From: an uncultured Roseivirga sp.
Lineage (GTDB): Bacteria > Bacteroidota > Bacteroidia > Cytophagales > Cyclobacteriaceae
DNA length: 64,000 nt
Assembly: GCA_947493005.1 (NCBI GenBank)
Contig: CANLOY010000008.1
Span: 144,041 to 208,040, forward strand
Reading direction: 5' to 3'
How positions within the stretch are numbered: position 1 is the stretch's first letter; the number at the start of each line of letters is the position of its first letter. The translations under genes were made by a program, and so were the position numbers. The notes beneath the pieces are model-generated. The model worked only from the letters and a program-made list of their open reading frames with translations. It was not told the origin of the DNA and did not search any database. Shown here piece after piece: positions 1 through 7,075 of the stretch.

Positions 1-369
1 GAAGTAATCGCTGTTCAGGTAAACCGAAAACTGATCTTCATCGGCAAAGTCTGGTAGCTCTTTTTGAGTTTTAAGAGACTTTACTTTCAGAGTAGGGTTA
101 AAATCAATTAATTCTCTGCTCAGTAGAAACTTGAAAAAGGACTTAAGACATGCAATTTTCCGATTAACTGTTCTGGCTGAAACGCCATCATCAATTAAGG
201 ACAGAATCCATTCGCGAACCATCAATTGAGATGTTTCCGATAATTCCTTTACTGAATATTTTGTGGTAATGTAAGTGTGGAATTGCTCCAGATCATTCTG
301 ATAAGACTCAACAGTGTGCTGACTGTAACGTTTTTCGAATGATATATACTTTAGGAAGGAATCAACCAT
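1..369 (-). CDS. xerC: XerC/XerD-type tyrosine recombinase, N-terminal part (cut by window edge)
   Basis: My translation from the ATG at 369 runs open for 123 codons to the left edge. It starts MVDSFLKYISFEKRYSQHTV and contains the pattern SARTVNRKIACLKSFFKFL, which is the SAM-like core-binding domain of XerC/XerD integrases. The catalytic C-terminal domain with its Arg-His-Arg-Tyr residues lies outside the window. Family members resolve chromosome dimers at dif. The position next to rpsU, in the same direction, is a common Bacteroidota arrangement (rpsU, then xerC, then a hibernation factor), which favours the housekeeping XerC role over a mobile-element integrase. C versus D cannot be settled from this fragment. 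Confidence 0.85.
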   Translation of the reverse strand, partial: MVDSFLKYISFEKRYSQHTVESYQNDLEQFHTYITTKYSVKELSETSQLMVREWILSLIDDGVSARTVNRKIACLKSFFKFLLSRELIDFNPTLKVKSLKTQKELPDFADEDQFSVYLNSDYF

Positions 370-430
370 GCTAGCACTGCGAATTACACACAGTACTAAC
401 ATAGTAATTTATAGGCATAATCGGAATGCC

Positions 431-625
431 TTAGTAGTTTTCTTTAGCGTACATTTTCTGTCTATATGACGCCTTGATTTTTACATTTCTTCGGCTAATA
501 GAAGGTTTTTCATACGCAGTCCTTGATCTAAGCTCTTTCAATACTCCAGTTCTTTCAAACTTCTTCTTGAAACGTTTAAGCGCTTTATCAATAGATTCGT
601 TTTCTTTTACATTGATGATAATCAT
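431..625 (-). CDS. rpsU: 30S ribosomal protein bS21
   Basis: A 64-residue basic protein starting MIIINVKENESIDKALKRFK, the bS21 signature, with a Lys/Arg-rich C-terminal half. A longer open frame begins at 658, but the ATG at 625 is preceded by a perfect AGGAGG and matches the family N-terminus. bS21 sits on the 30S platform near the 3' end of 16S rRNA. In Bacteroidota it is reported to help hide the anti-Shine-Dalgarno tail, so most genes are translated without an SD. The strong SD here is unlike the other starts examined in the window and fits reported feedback control of rpsU. The xerC start lies about 60 bases downstream on the same strand. Confidence 0.95.
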   Translation of the reverse strand: MIIINVKENESIDKALKRFKKKFERTGVLKELRSRTAYEKPSISRRNVKIKASYRQKMYAKENY

Positions 626-634
626 AATATAACA

Positions 635-640
635 CCTCCT
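635..640 (-). promoter_or_regulatory. Strong Shine-Dalgarno of rpsU
   Basis: On the minus strand the leader reads GAGAGGAGGTG, then seven bases, then the ATG at 625. It is a perfect complement to the 16S tail. The rimP, nusA, infB, atpA and atpE starts checked here have only A/T-rich leaders. This site decides the rpsU start. Confidence 0.9.
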
Positions 641-655
641 CTCAAATTCAGACTG

Positions 656-684
656 CAAATGTACGATCTTTTCTGTAATTCAAA
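656..684 (-). promoter_or_regulatory. Bacteroidota-type promoter for rpsU
   Basis: On the minus strand TACATTTG (663 to 656) matches the -7 consensus TAnnTTTG, and a TTTG (684 to 681) lies 17 bases upstream as the -33 element. Transcription would begin near 649, giving a leader of about 25 bases that is mostly Shine-Dalgarno and spacer. Confidence 0.65.
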
Positions 685-743
685 TACTTATCTTCAAAAA
701 TTCGAAAAGGATCAATGGCGAATTATTAAACTTGCATAAGACC

Positions 744-1463
744 ATGAAGTATCAAATCCAGATGACCTTATTATTTATCCTCTTACTCGCAGGTAGTTGC
801 GATGATAGTAATAGAGGAAATCTAAAAACAATCAACACAGGGAAATTTAGAATTCAAGTTCCGGTTGAGTGGAAATACCACGAAGAGCAAGGGATTGACA
901 GTTTTGTGGGTAATATAAAAGGTAGAAATGTTGATCTAAGTTTTGATTGGAGCGAGATGGGGTACGCCAATCACCTAATCCCAACCGAAAACGAGTTTAT
1001 TCACGAGAGAGATTGGGAATGGATGCCAATCGACTTACCCTATGGCAAAAATGGAGTGACATATACCAGTGGGAGTATAGAAGGGGAGCGAAAACGCATT
1101 ATGAAAGAAAAAGGAATAACGGATTCATCTTTAGTCAAAGTAGAGCCATTTCAAATCCCTAATAAAAAAATCGAACTCATAAATAACGAATACATTGCTA
1201 CCCTAACTTACAAAGATACCGTTGTAAGAGTCAAAATTGAAATCCCCGAATTAGTAAGAAACCATGTGATTCAAGTAGATACAATCAGTCATTACAGACG
1301 CAAACTGATCAGACCAAAAAAAGGAATGACAGGAATGACAGGTGCATACTTAGAAGATCTAAAATCTAGTTTTAACTTTAATCTTGCAGGGTTCATTGAA
1401 GACTCTGATCATCAAGAAGCTGTCTTTCGTTCATTAAAGACAATCGAATTAAACAGAAAGTAA
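744..1463 (+). CDS. Predicted lipoprotein of unknown function
   Basis: I start at the ATG at 744 (MKYQIQMTLL); an in-frame TTG at 732 adds four residues with no benefit. The first 19 residues are a lipoprotein signal ending in LLAGSC, so the mature protein should be lipid-anchored at Cys 19. The rest, about 220 residues, is hydrophilic, with a GKFRIQVPVEW stretch near the mature N-terminus that may start a beta-rich domain. I do not recognise the family. A damaged copy of the N-terminal part lies 90 bases downstream (1555-1677), so the gene was once duplicated. It is divergent from rpsU. Confidence 0.8.
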   Translation: MKYQIQMTLLFILLLAGSCDDSNRGNLKTINTGKFRIQVPVEWKYHEEQGIDSFVGNIKGRNVDLSFDWSEMGYANHLIPTENEFIHERDWEWMPIDLPYGKNGVTYTSGSIEGERKRIMKEKGITDSSLVKVEPFQIPNKKIELINNEYIATLTYKDTVVRVKIEIPELVRNHVIQVDTISHYRRKLIRPKKGMTGMTGAYLEDLKSSFNFNLAGFIEDSDHQEAVFRSLKTIELNRK

Positions 1464-1466
1464 AGC

Positions 1467-1547
1467 ATGAAGAAACTATTACTTCTAATATTATTAATTA
1501 CTCCAATTTCAACCAGACAAACTTTGGGGAACCTTACAGGTGCTTAA
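1467..1547 (+). pseudogene. 26-codon signal-peptide-like remnant
   Basis: A short frame beginning MKKLLLLILLITPIS four bases after the lipoprotein stop. It has a typical signal-peptide start and then stops after 26 residues. It may be the start of a lost gene in the same decayed array as the fragment at 1555. Translation is possible but unproven. Confidence 0.3.
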
Positions 1548-1554
1548 TTCAAAG

Positions 1555-1677
1555 ATGAAACTCCCTATACTAATATTATTTCTACTAGCTCTCTTTGGTT
1601 CTCACAATTCTAGAGAGTTCAAAATAATCAACATAAGGAAATTTAGAATTCAAGTTCCAATTGAATTTATCAAATAG
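1555..1677 (+). pseudogene. Truncated tandem copy of the upstream lipoprotein gene
   Basis: A 40-codon frame with a signal-like start (MKLPILILFLLALFGS) followed by KIINIRKFRIQVPIEF, which matches KTINTGKFRIQVPVEW of the lipoprotein at 744-1463. The DNA is also alike: both copies share GGAAATTTAGAATTCAAGTT and diverge by a few substitutions around it. A TAG ends the frame just after the shared segment, so about 200 residues are missing. Read as the relic of a tandem duplication. Confidence 0.7.
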
Positions 1678-1732
1678 AGCAAAATGAAACTGCTTCAAGC
1701 TAGTTTAAACACGCTTCAAAAGTTAACAACCA

Positions 1733-2194
1733 ATGCAAAATAATTTCCAAACCCATTTTGACAACCTGATGAGATCGGTAGGCGATTCGTACCCTGAAGC
1801 TACCGAGTGGTTTTTCCCTCAACTCAGCACCTTAATTGAAAAGTATGGAGAGGAAACCGCATTAGAGTATGCCAAAAATGATCCTTCTCCAGCATATATT
1901 TCATCATTGCTGATGAAAGCGGGTCTGAAGGAAATTGATGAACCGCTCTTGCTAAAATATCTGGAAGGAAATACCGAAGATGAAGCTTATGATGCTGCAT
2001 TTTGCCTTGCCATGTATGGAAACCAAACTGGTTTTGAAGCATTATATGAGTTCGCCAGCCAAAAGCATAGACTATCGCAAAACACACATCCAAAAGCAGA
2101 CATACTTCCAGACCTTAAATTCATGGATGATCCCAGAGCAAGGGATTTGGAAGTATTCATTGCCAATAACTATCCGGATATTGAATCCCATTAA
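1733..2194 (+). CDS. Hypothetical helical protein, 153 residues
   Basis: A soluble, acidic, probably all-helical protein starting MQNNFQTHFDNLMRSVGDSY, without signal peptide or membrane segment. The middle part (EPLLLKYLEGNTEDEAYDAA, then FCLAMYGNQTGFEALYEF) has the look of short HEAT-like helix pairs. I do not recognise a family. It follows the decayed lipoprotein copy by about 55 bases and converges with the acyl-CoA dehydrogenase. Small orphan helical proteins in such spots are sometimes immunity proteins, but no toxin is visible beside it. Confidence 0.7.
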   Translation: MQNNFQTHFDNLMRSVGDSYPEATEWFFPQLSTLIEKYGEETALEYAKNDPSPAYISSLLMKAGLKEIDEPLLLKYLEGNTEDEAYDAAFCLAMYGNQTGFEALYEFASQKHRLSQNTHPKADILPDLKFMDDPRARDLEVFIANNYPDIESH

Positions 2195-2222
2195 CACTTG
2201 ACAATGAATACCTGAAGTAGTG

Positions 2223-3362
2223 CTACTTTAATATGGACCTTGAAATAACGAGTTTCTGAATTTCGGATGTTCCCTCGCCTATGGTGCACAACTTAGAGTC
2301 CCTGTAGTACTTTTCTACAGGATAGTCTTTGGTATAACCATATCCTCCAAAAATCTGAACAGCCTCGGTCGAACAGTGTACTGCGCACTCAGAAGCATGG
2401 TATTTCGCCATAGCAGACTCTTTGGTCATCGGTTTGCCAGCATTTTTAAGGGCAGCCGCTCTATGAGTTAGTAGCTTAGCTGCTTCCAGCCTGGTAGCCA
2501 TATCAGCTAGTTTAAATGATATCCCCTGGAAATTAAATATCGGTTGGTTAAACTGCTCTCTTTCCTGAGCATACTTCAGAGATTCATTAAACGCGCCCTC
2601 TGCAATACCTAAGCTTAAAGCAGCAATTGAAATTCTTCCACCATCAAGTACTTTCATAGACTGAATAAAGCCCTCTCCTACTTTACCCAACATGTTTTCC
2701 TCAGGTACCCTACAGTCTTCAAAGATCATTTCAGCCGTTTCTGAACTACGCATACCAAGTTTGTCTTCTTTCTTGCCAGCCTTAAAACCTGGAGTCCCTC
2801 TCTCTACTACAAAAGCCGTCATTCCATGAGAATCTCCGACTTCTCCGGTACGAACAATGACAACAGCCACATCACCAGACTTTCCATGGGTTATCCAGTT
2901 TTTAGTACCATTTATCACCCATTCATTACCATCTTTCTTAGCTGTAGTTTTCATATTACCAGCATCAGAGCCGGTATTGGGTTCGGTAAGTCCCCAGGCA
3001 CCAATCCACTCTGCAGTAGCTAGTTTCGGCAACCACTTTTTCTTTTGCTCTTCATTACCAAATTGTAAAATATGGCCAGTGCATAATGAGTTATGAGCGG
3101 CCACAGACAAACCAATTCCTGGATCTAGCTTAGCAACTTCAGATACTACAGTAATATATTCATGGTAGCCAAAACCTGAACCTCCATACTCTTGAGGTAC
3201 CAAGACTCCCATCAAGCCTAGCTCACCAAATTTCTTGAAAACATGAAGTGGAAATTCCTGATCATCGTCCCACTTGTTTCGAAAAGGGGTAATCTCCCGC
3301 TCACCAAAATCTCTGATCATATCAGCGATCATTGATTGGTTTTCGTTCATCTCTAAATCCAT
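2223..3362 (-). CDS. Acyl-CoA dehydrogenase
   Basis: A 379-residue cytosolic flavoenzyme of the usual family length. Visible features are the N-terminal helical domain (residues 1-115), the middle beta domain starting near GAWGLTEPNTGSDAGNMKT, the FAD-binding stretch FGGYGYTKDYPVEKYYRD, and the C-terminal IGEGTSEIQKLVISR, whose Glu is at the position of the catalytic base in short-chain and butyryl-CoA dehydrogenases. It oxidises an acyl-CoA to the 2,3-enoyl-CoA and passes electrons to ETF. Chain length cannot be read from the sequence. It stands alone, and a perfect palindrome about 45 bases upstream is a candidate operator. Confidence 0.95.
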   Translation of the reverse strand: MDLEMNENQSMIADMIRDFGEREITPFRNKWDDDQEFPLHVFKKFGELGLMGVLVPQEYGGSGFGYHEYITVVSEVAKLDPGIGLSVAAHNSLCTGHILQFGNEEQKKKWLPKLATAEWIGAWGLTEPNTGSDAGNMKTTAKKDGNEWVINGTKNWITHGKSGDVAVVIVRTGEVGDSHGMTAFVVERGTPGFKAGKKEDKLGMRSSETAEMIFEDCRVPEENMLGKVGEGFIQSMKVLDGGRISIAALSLGIAEGAFNESLKYAQEREQFNQPIFNFQGISFKLADMATRLEAAKLLTHRAAALKNAGKPMTKESAMAKYHASECAVHCSTEAVQIFGGYGYTKDYPVEKYYRDSKLCTIGEGTSEIQKLVISRSILK

Positions 3363-3405
3363 TCCTATTTATAGTTTGTCGAAAATTACTGAATTTACTT
3401 TCCCA

Positions 3406-3419
3406 AACAAACGTTTGTT
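3406..3419. promoter_or_regulatory. 14-bp perfect palindrome, candidate operator of acyl-CoA dehydrogenase
   Basis: AACAAACGTTTGTT is its own reverse complement and lies 44-57 bases upstream of the acyl-CoA dehydrogenase start, also within the shared region before rmlB. The CAAAC/GTTTG half-sites resemble operators described for TetR-type fatty-acid regulators such as PsrA. The assignment is inference. Confidence 0.5.
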
Positions 3420-3509
3420 AGGAAGAATAGTTCATCGACAGTTTTAGTCGTTACACGGCTTTGAATTAACAACTAACCGAAGTCTATATATCCCATGAAA
3501 TCTTAATTT

Positions 3510-3517
3510 TACTTTTG
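3510..3517 (+). promoter_or_regulatory. -7 promoter element before rmlB
   Basis: TACTTTTG matches TAnnTTTG and ends 14 bases before the rmlB ATG. No TTG is found at the usual -33 distance, so this is a half-supported promoter. Confidence 0.4.
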
Positions 3518-3531
3518 AAGAAACTCATTCT

Positions 3532-4581
3532 ATGAAAAGGATACTCATAACGGGAGGTGCCGGATTCATTGGCAGTCATGTGGTTAGGTTATTTGTTAAC
3601 CAATATCCAGACTATCAAATCTTCAACCTTGATAAATTAACATACGCAGGAAATCTGGAGAACCTTGAAGATATTCAGAGTCTTAAGAACTATACGTTTA
3701 TAAAGGGAGACATCACCGATCAAGGTCTATTAGAAAAACTCTTCAATGAATATCAATTTGATAGGGTAATTCATCTAGCTGCAGAATCTCACGTAGATAG
3801 ATCCATTACAGATCCACTAGCTTTTGTTAATACAAATATTGTAGGTACCGTTAACCTATTGAACACAGCAGTGGCTGCATGGTCAAATGACTTTAAAAAC
3901 AAGTTGTTCTATCATATCTCAACTGATGAAGTCTATGGTTCTCTTGAAGGAGAAGGTTTCTTTCTGGAAGATACCCCTTACGACCCACAGTCACCTTACT
4001 CTGCCTCAAAGGCCGGATCAGACCATTTTGTCAGGGCTTATGCAAATACCTATAAGCTACCTGTTGTGATTTCGAATTGTTCCAATAACTACGGGCCAAA
4101 TCAGTTCCCTGAAAAGTTACTGCCGCTGTGCATTAATAATATAAAGCAGAACAAACCGCTACCTGTTTATGGAAAGGGGGAAAACATAAGGGATTGGCTC
4201 TTTGTAATTGATCATGCAAGAGCGATTGATACAATCTTCCATAAAGGTAAAGTTGGACAAACCTATAACATTGGTGGTTTCAACGAGTGGAAGAATATTG
4301 ATATCGTAAAATTACTATGCGATCTGATGGACAAAAAGCTTGGAAGAACTGAAGGAACATCCAGAAAGCTAATCACATTTGTAAAAGACAGAGCTGGTCA
4401 TGATTTGCGATATGCCATCGATGCCAGTAAATTAAAAAGTGAATTAGGTTGGACACCAAGTTTGCAATTTGAAGAAGGGTTGGAAAAAACTGTAGATTGG
4501 TATATTAATAATAATGAGTGGCTCGATCATGTTACTTCAGGCCAGTATCAAAAATATTACGCTAAGCAATACACATCATGA
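3532..4581 (+). CDS. rfbB: dTDP-glucose 4,6-dehydratase
   Basis: A 349-residue short-chain dehydrogenase/reductase of the RmlB type. The N-terminus has the NAD-binding GGAGFIGSH glycine motif, residues around 130 read HISTDEVYG (the Thr-Asp-Glu catalytic trio of this enzyme), and [10 protein letters not shown] carries the Tyr-x3-Lys pair. It converts dTDP-glucose to dTDP-4-keto-6-deoxyglucose for dTDP-rhamnose or related sugars in surface glycans. The stop overlaps the start of rfbA by four bases (ATGA), so the two are translationally coupled. rmlC and rmlD are not beside them. Length is normal. Confidence 0.96.
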   Translation: MKRILITGGAGFIGSHVVRLFVNQYPDYQIFNLDKLTYAGNLENLEDIQSLKNYTFIKGDITDQGLLEKLFNEYQFDRVIHLAAESHVDRSITDPLAFVNTNIVGTVNLLNTAVAAWSNDFKNKLFYHISTDEVYGSLEGEGFFLEDTPYDPQSPYSASKAGSDHFVRAYANTYKLPVVISNCSNNYGPNQFPEKLLPLCINNIKQNKPLPVYGKGENIRDWLFVIDHARAIDTIFHKGKVGQTYNIGGFNEWKNIDIVKLLCDLMDKKLGRTEGTSRKLITFVKDRAGHDLRYAIDASKLKSELGWTPSLQFEEGLEKTVDWYINNNEWLDHVTSGQYQKYYAKQYTS

Positions 4582-5438
4582 AAGGTATAATACTCGCAGG
4601 AGGTTCGGGCACAAGACTACACCCACTTACCATTGCAATCAGTAAGCAGTTAATGCCTGTTTATGATAAACCAATGATCTACTACCCTCTCTCTATTTTA
4701 ATGCTGGCTGGTATCAGAGATATCCTAATTATCTCTACACCCCACGACTTGCCATTATTTAAAAAGCTACTGGGTGATGGAAAACGTATTGGCTGTACTT
4801 TCAGTTATGCTGAGCAACCCAAGCCAGAAGGTCTGGCTCAAGCATTCATTATTGGAGAAGAATTCATTGGTGATGACAAAGTGGCCTTGGTATTAGGAGA
4901 CAACATTTTCTATGGATCTGGGCTACCCAAACTACTGCAAAGCAATACAGATCCTGACGGAGGTATTATTTATGCATACCGTGTAAATGATCCGGAAAGA
5001 TATGGCGTAGTAGACTTTGACGAGGATATGAATGCACTTTCTATTGAAGAAAAACCGTCAAACCCAAAATCTAACTGGGCTGTTCCTGGTATTTATTTTT
5101 ATGATAATGATGTTGTTGAAATAGCAAAAAGTCTTAAGCCAAGTGCCAGAGGTGAGTTAGAAATCACTGACATCAACCAAATCTATTTGCAAAGGGGCAA
5201 ACTCAAAGTTAGTCCAATGGACAGAGGTACTGCATGGCTAGATACAGGTACTATTCAATCTTTGACTCAAGCTGCACAGTTTGTTCAGATTCTGGAAGAA
5301 CGTCAAGGCATTAAGATTTCCTGTATCGAAGAGATTGCTTATCGTATGAAGTACATCGATAAAGATGAATTGGTAGTAATTGCTAAGCCTTTGGAGAAAT
5401 CGGGGTACGGGAAATATTTAAGAAAGCTGATTTCCTAA
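4578..5438 (+). CDS. rfbA: Glucose-1-phosphate thymidylyltransferase
   Basis: A 286-residue nucleotidyltransferase starting [18 protein letters not shown], the phosphate-binding loop of the family, followed by [18 protein letters not shown], which is diagnostic for RmlA. It joins dTTP and glucose-1-phosphate to dTDP-glucose, the substrate of the neighbouring dehydratase. The conserved [10 protein letters not shown] and the C-terminal DTGTIQSL segments are present. Start and rfbB stop overlap as ATGA. It converges with the M28 peptidase gene with only one base between the ends. Confidence 0.96.
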   Translation: MKGIILAGGSGTRLHPLTIAISKQLMPVYDKPMIYYPLSILMLAGIRDILIISTPHDLPLFKKLLGDGKRIGCTFSYAEQPKPEGLAQAFIIGEEFIGDDKVALVLGDNIFYGSGLPKLLQSNTDPDGGIIYAYRVNDPERYGVVDFDEDMNALSIEEKPSNPKSNWAVPGIYFYDNDVVEIAKSLKPSARGELEITDINQIYLQRGKLKVSPMDRGTAWLDTGTIQSLTQAAQFVQILEERQGIKISCIEEIAYRMKYIDKDELVVIAKPLEKSGYGKYLRKLIS

Positions 5439-5439
5439 C

Positions 5440-6447
5440 CTACTCATTATAAAGAACGGTCATCAATACATTGGCAACCTTTGCTAATGTTTCTCTACTA
5501 ATGTTTTCCATAGTATCATTAGTAGTGTGCCATGCCGGAGTAAACCCTTTACCATCTTTGCGATGGTCAATAATATCGATCATAGGAATATTTGCATACT
5601 TATTCACATAAACATGATCATCTATAATGCTTCCAAAACCACGTTCTTTCTTAAATGTAGATGCATAGCCAATTTGCCCAGCCATATCCCATACTTTGGT
5701 TAACACTCTTCCTGCATTCTGTTCAGATACTTCATCAAAGTAGAATGTTGCATCAGGAGCCCCAACCATATCTAACAATATACCATAGTAAGCACTATAG
5801 TTAGCTTTGTGCTTGTTTTTACTCCAATATTGAGACCCCAAACACCACCAAACCTCTTTACCAGGTGGCAACTGTGCTGAATTAGCAGATTCGTCATGCT
5901 CACCCCAATCTTCGCCATCGAAAAGAATAATGTCAACTCCAATATTCGGAGCAGTGTTCTGACTCAATACTCTTGCAACTTCCAAAAGCACACCAACACC
6001 ACTGCCACCATCATTTGCGCCATCTATCGGTGCATGTTTGTCACCTTCGTTCTGATCTGAAAAAGGTCTTGTATCCCAATGAGCTGCCAGAAGAATCCTT
6101 TTCTTCTTTTCAGGATAGAATGAAGCAATCACGTTAGTAAGTTCTACTTTAGTTCCATCATATACATAATCTGAAAAATCCTGCATGGTAACCGCTGCTC
6201 CATAACTTTCAAATTTTTCCTTAAACCAAGAAGCTGCTTCTTTATGCGCTTTTGTATTAGGAACCCTAGGGCCAAAATTCACTTGTTTTTGAACAAAGGA
6301 ATACACAGAATCAGCATTTACTTTAGGTGCTTTCGCAAGTTCTTTCTTCTGGCTAGCAGAAGAATTGGAGCCTGAACCCTCATTTCCATCGCACGAAAGA
6401 AGGTAAAGTGTACAACTAAGAATCAATAGGGTTTTTATAAATCGCAT
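5440..6447 (-). CDS. M28-family lipoprotein, glutaminyl-cyclase-like
   Basis: I start at the ATG at 6447; an upstream in-frame extension to 6531 has no signal-peptide logic. Residues 1-19 end in LYLLSC, a lipobox, so the enzyme should be anchored outside the cytoplasm. Zinc ligands are visible in LLAAHWDTRPF (His), GANDGGSGVGVLLE (Asp), LFDGEDWG (Glu) and the late WHTTNDTMENI (His). The stretch LLDMVGAPDATF and the later DDH resemble glutaminyl-peptide cyclotransferases more than classical aminopeptidases. It may therefore cyclise N-terminal Gln on exported proteins, a common modification after signal cleavage at Ala-Gln in this phylum. Peptidase activity remains possible. Confidence 0.85.
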   Translation of the reverse strand: MRFIKTLLILSCTLYLLSCDGNEGSGSNSSASQKKELAKAPKVNADSVYSFVQKQVNFGPRVPNTKAHKEAASWFKEKFESYGAAVTMQDFSDYVYDGTKVELTNVIASFYPEKKKRILLAAHWDTRPFSDQNEGDKHAPIDGANDGGSGVGVLLEVARVLSQNTAPNIGVDIILFDGEDWGEHDESANSAQLPPGKEVWWCLGSQYWSKNKHKANYSAYYGILLDMVGAPDATFYFDEVSEQNAGRVLTKVWDMAGQIGYASTFKKERGFGSIIDDHVYVNKYANIPMIDIIDHRKDGKGFTPAWHTTNDTMENISRETLAKVANVLMTVLYNE

Positions 6448-6509
6448 AGGGCAAATTTCTAATCCGAAAATAGTGGCATTTTTTCTAAAACGTATGATTA
6501 AACTTTGTA

Positions 6510-6540
6510 TTTGATAAGAAATAAAAATCAACTATTTTTG
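6510..6540 (+). promoter_or_regulatory. Promoter of the rimP-nusA-infB operon
   Basis: TTTG at 6510-6513, a 19-base spacer, and TATTTTTG at 6533-6540: both parts of the Bacteroidota housekeeping promoter match exactly. Transcription should start near 6547, leaving about 55 bases before rimP that include the hairpin at 6564. Confidence 0.8.
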
Positions 6541-6563
6541 CAGTACTTATTTGGAGATACACC

Positions 6564-6586
6564 AGAGGGGACCTAAAGTCCCCTCT
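6564..6586 (+). promoter_or_regulatory. rimP leader hairpin, possible attenuator
   Basis: A perfect 9-bp stem (AGAGGGGAC with GTCCCCTCT) closes a 5-base loop and is followed by TTCTTTG, sixteen bases before the rimP ATG. It lies just after the predicted transcription start. The position and U-rich tail suggest that it can stop transcription early or hold the rimP start. The operon encodes NusA, which acts on such hairpins, so feedback is plausible but inferred. Confidence 0.65.
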
Positions 6587-6602
6587 TTCTTTGTGAAGAA
6601 TT

Positions 6603-7070
6603 ATGGACATAACTGCAAGACTCAGAGCAATAGCCGAAGCCAACTTAAAGGATGACAGCTATTTCATTGTCGATGTTATTTCTAAAGGTGTAACCGGGAG
6701 AACAAAGCATTTGATTCTGTTGGATGGAGATAATGGTGTCAATATTGACGACTGTGCAGCATTAAGCAGAAAGATTTCTTCTGAGATTGAGGAAGAAGAT
6801 TTAATAGATCATGCCTTTGTACTTGAAGTTTCGTCTCCAGGTTTAGATCACCCATTGGCGTCATTAAGACAGTTTACCAAGAATGTTGGTCGAAAACTTA
6901 AAATAAGATTGACTGACGGCACAATGCTAGAAGGCAAACTAGATGATGCCTCAGAAGAAGCATTGGAAGTACAAAAAGAAGTAAAAGAAAAGAATAAGAC
7001 TACCACTGAAAAGGTATCTATTCCTTTCGATTTAATAGAAAAAGCAAACGTTATAGTGTCATTTAACTAG
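6603..7070 (+). CDS. rimP: Ribosome maturation factor RimP
   Basis: A 155-residue protein with the two-domain RimP layout: an N-terminal alpha/beta domain (to about residue 80, ending in FVLEVSSPGLDHPL, the family signature) and a C-terminal SH3-like barrel beginning at GRKLKIRLTDG. It binds the 30S precursor and helps late 16S maturation around uS12. First gene of the rimP-nusA-infB operon; nusA begins five bases after its stop. Expression is probably set by the promoter at 6510 and the leader hairpin. Confidence 0.95.
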   Translation: MDITARLRAIAEANLKDDSYFIVDVISKGVTGRTKHLILLDGDNGVNIDDCAALSRKISSEIEEEDLIDHAFVLEVSSPGLDHPLASLRQFTKNVGRKLKIRLTDGTMLEGKLDDASEEALEVQKEVKEKNKTTTEKVSIPFDLIEKANVIVSFN

Positions 7071-7075
7071 AAAAA

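Noticed and set aside
1..369. The recombinase fragment as part of an integrated mobile element
   Set aside because: Its neighbour is rpsU in the housekeeping order known for Bacteroidota, and no attachment repeat or phage gene is seen.
6448..6531. N-terminal extension of the M28 lipoprotein in the open frame
   Set aside because: It would put 28 residues in front of a perfect lipoprotein signal and overlaps the rimP promoter region.
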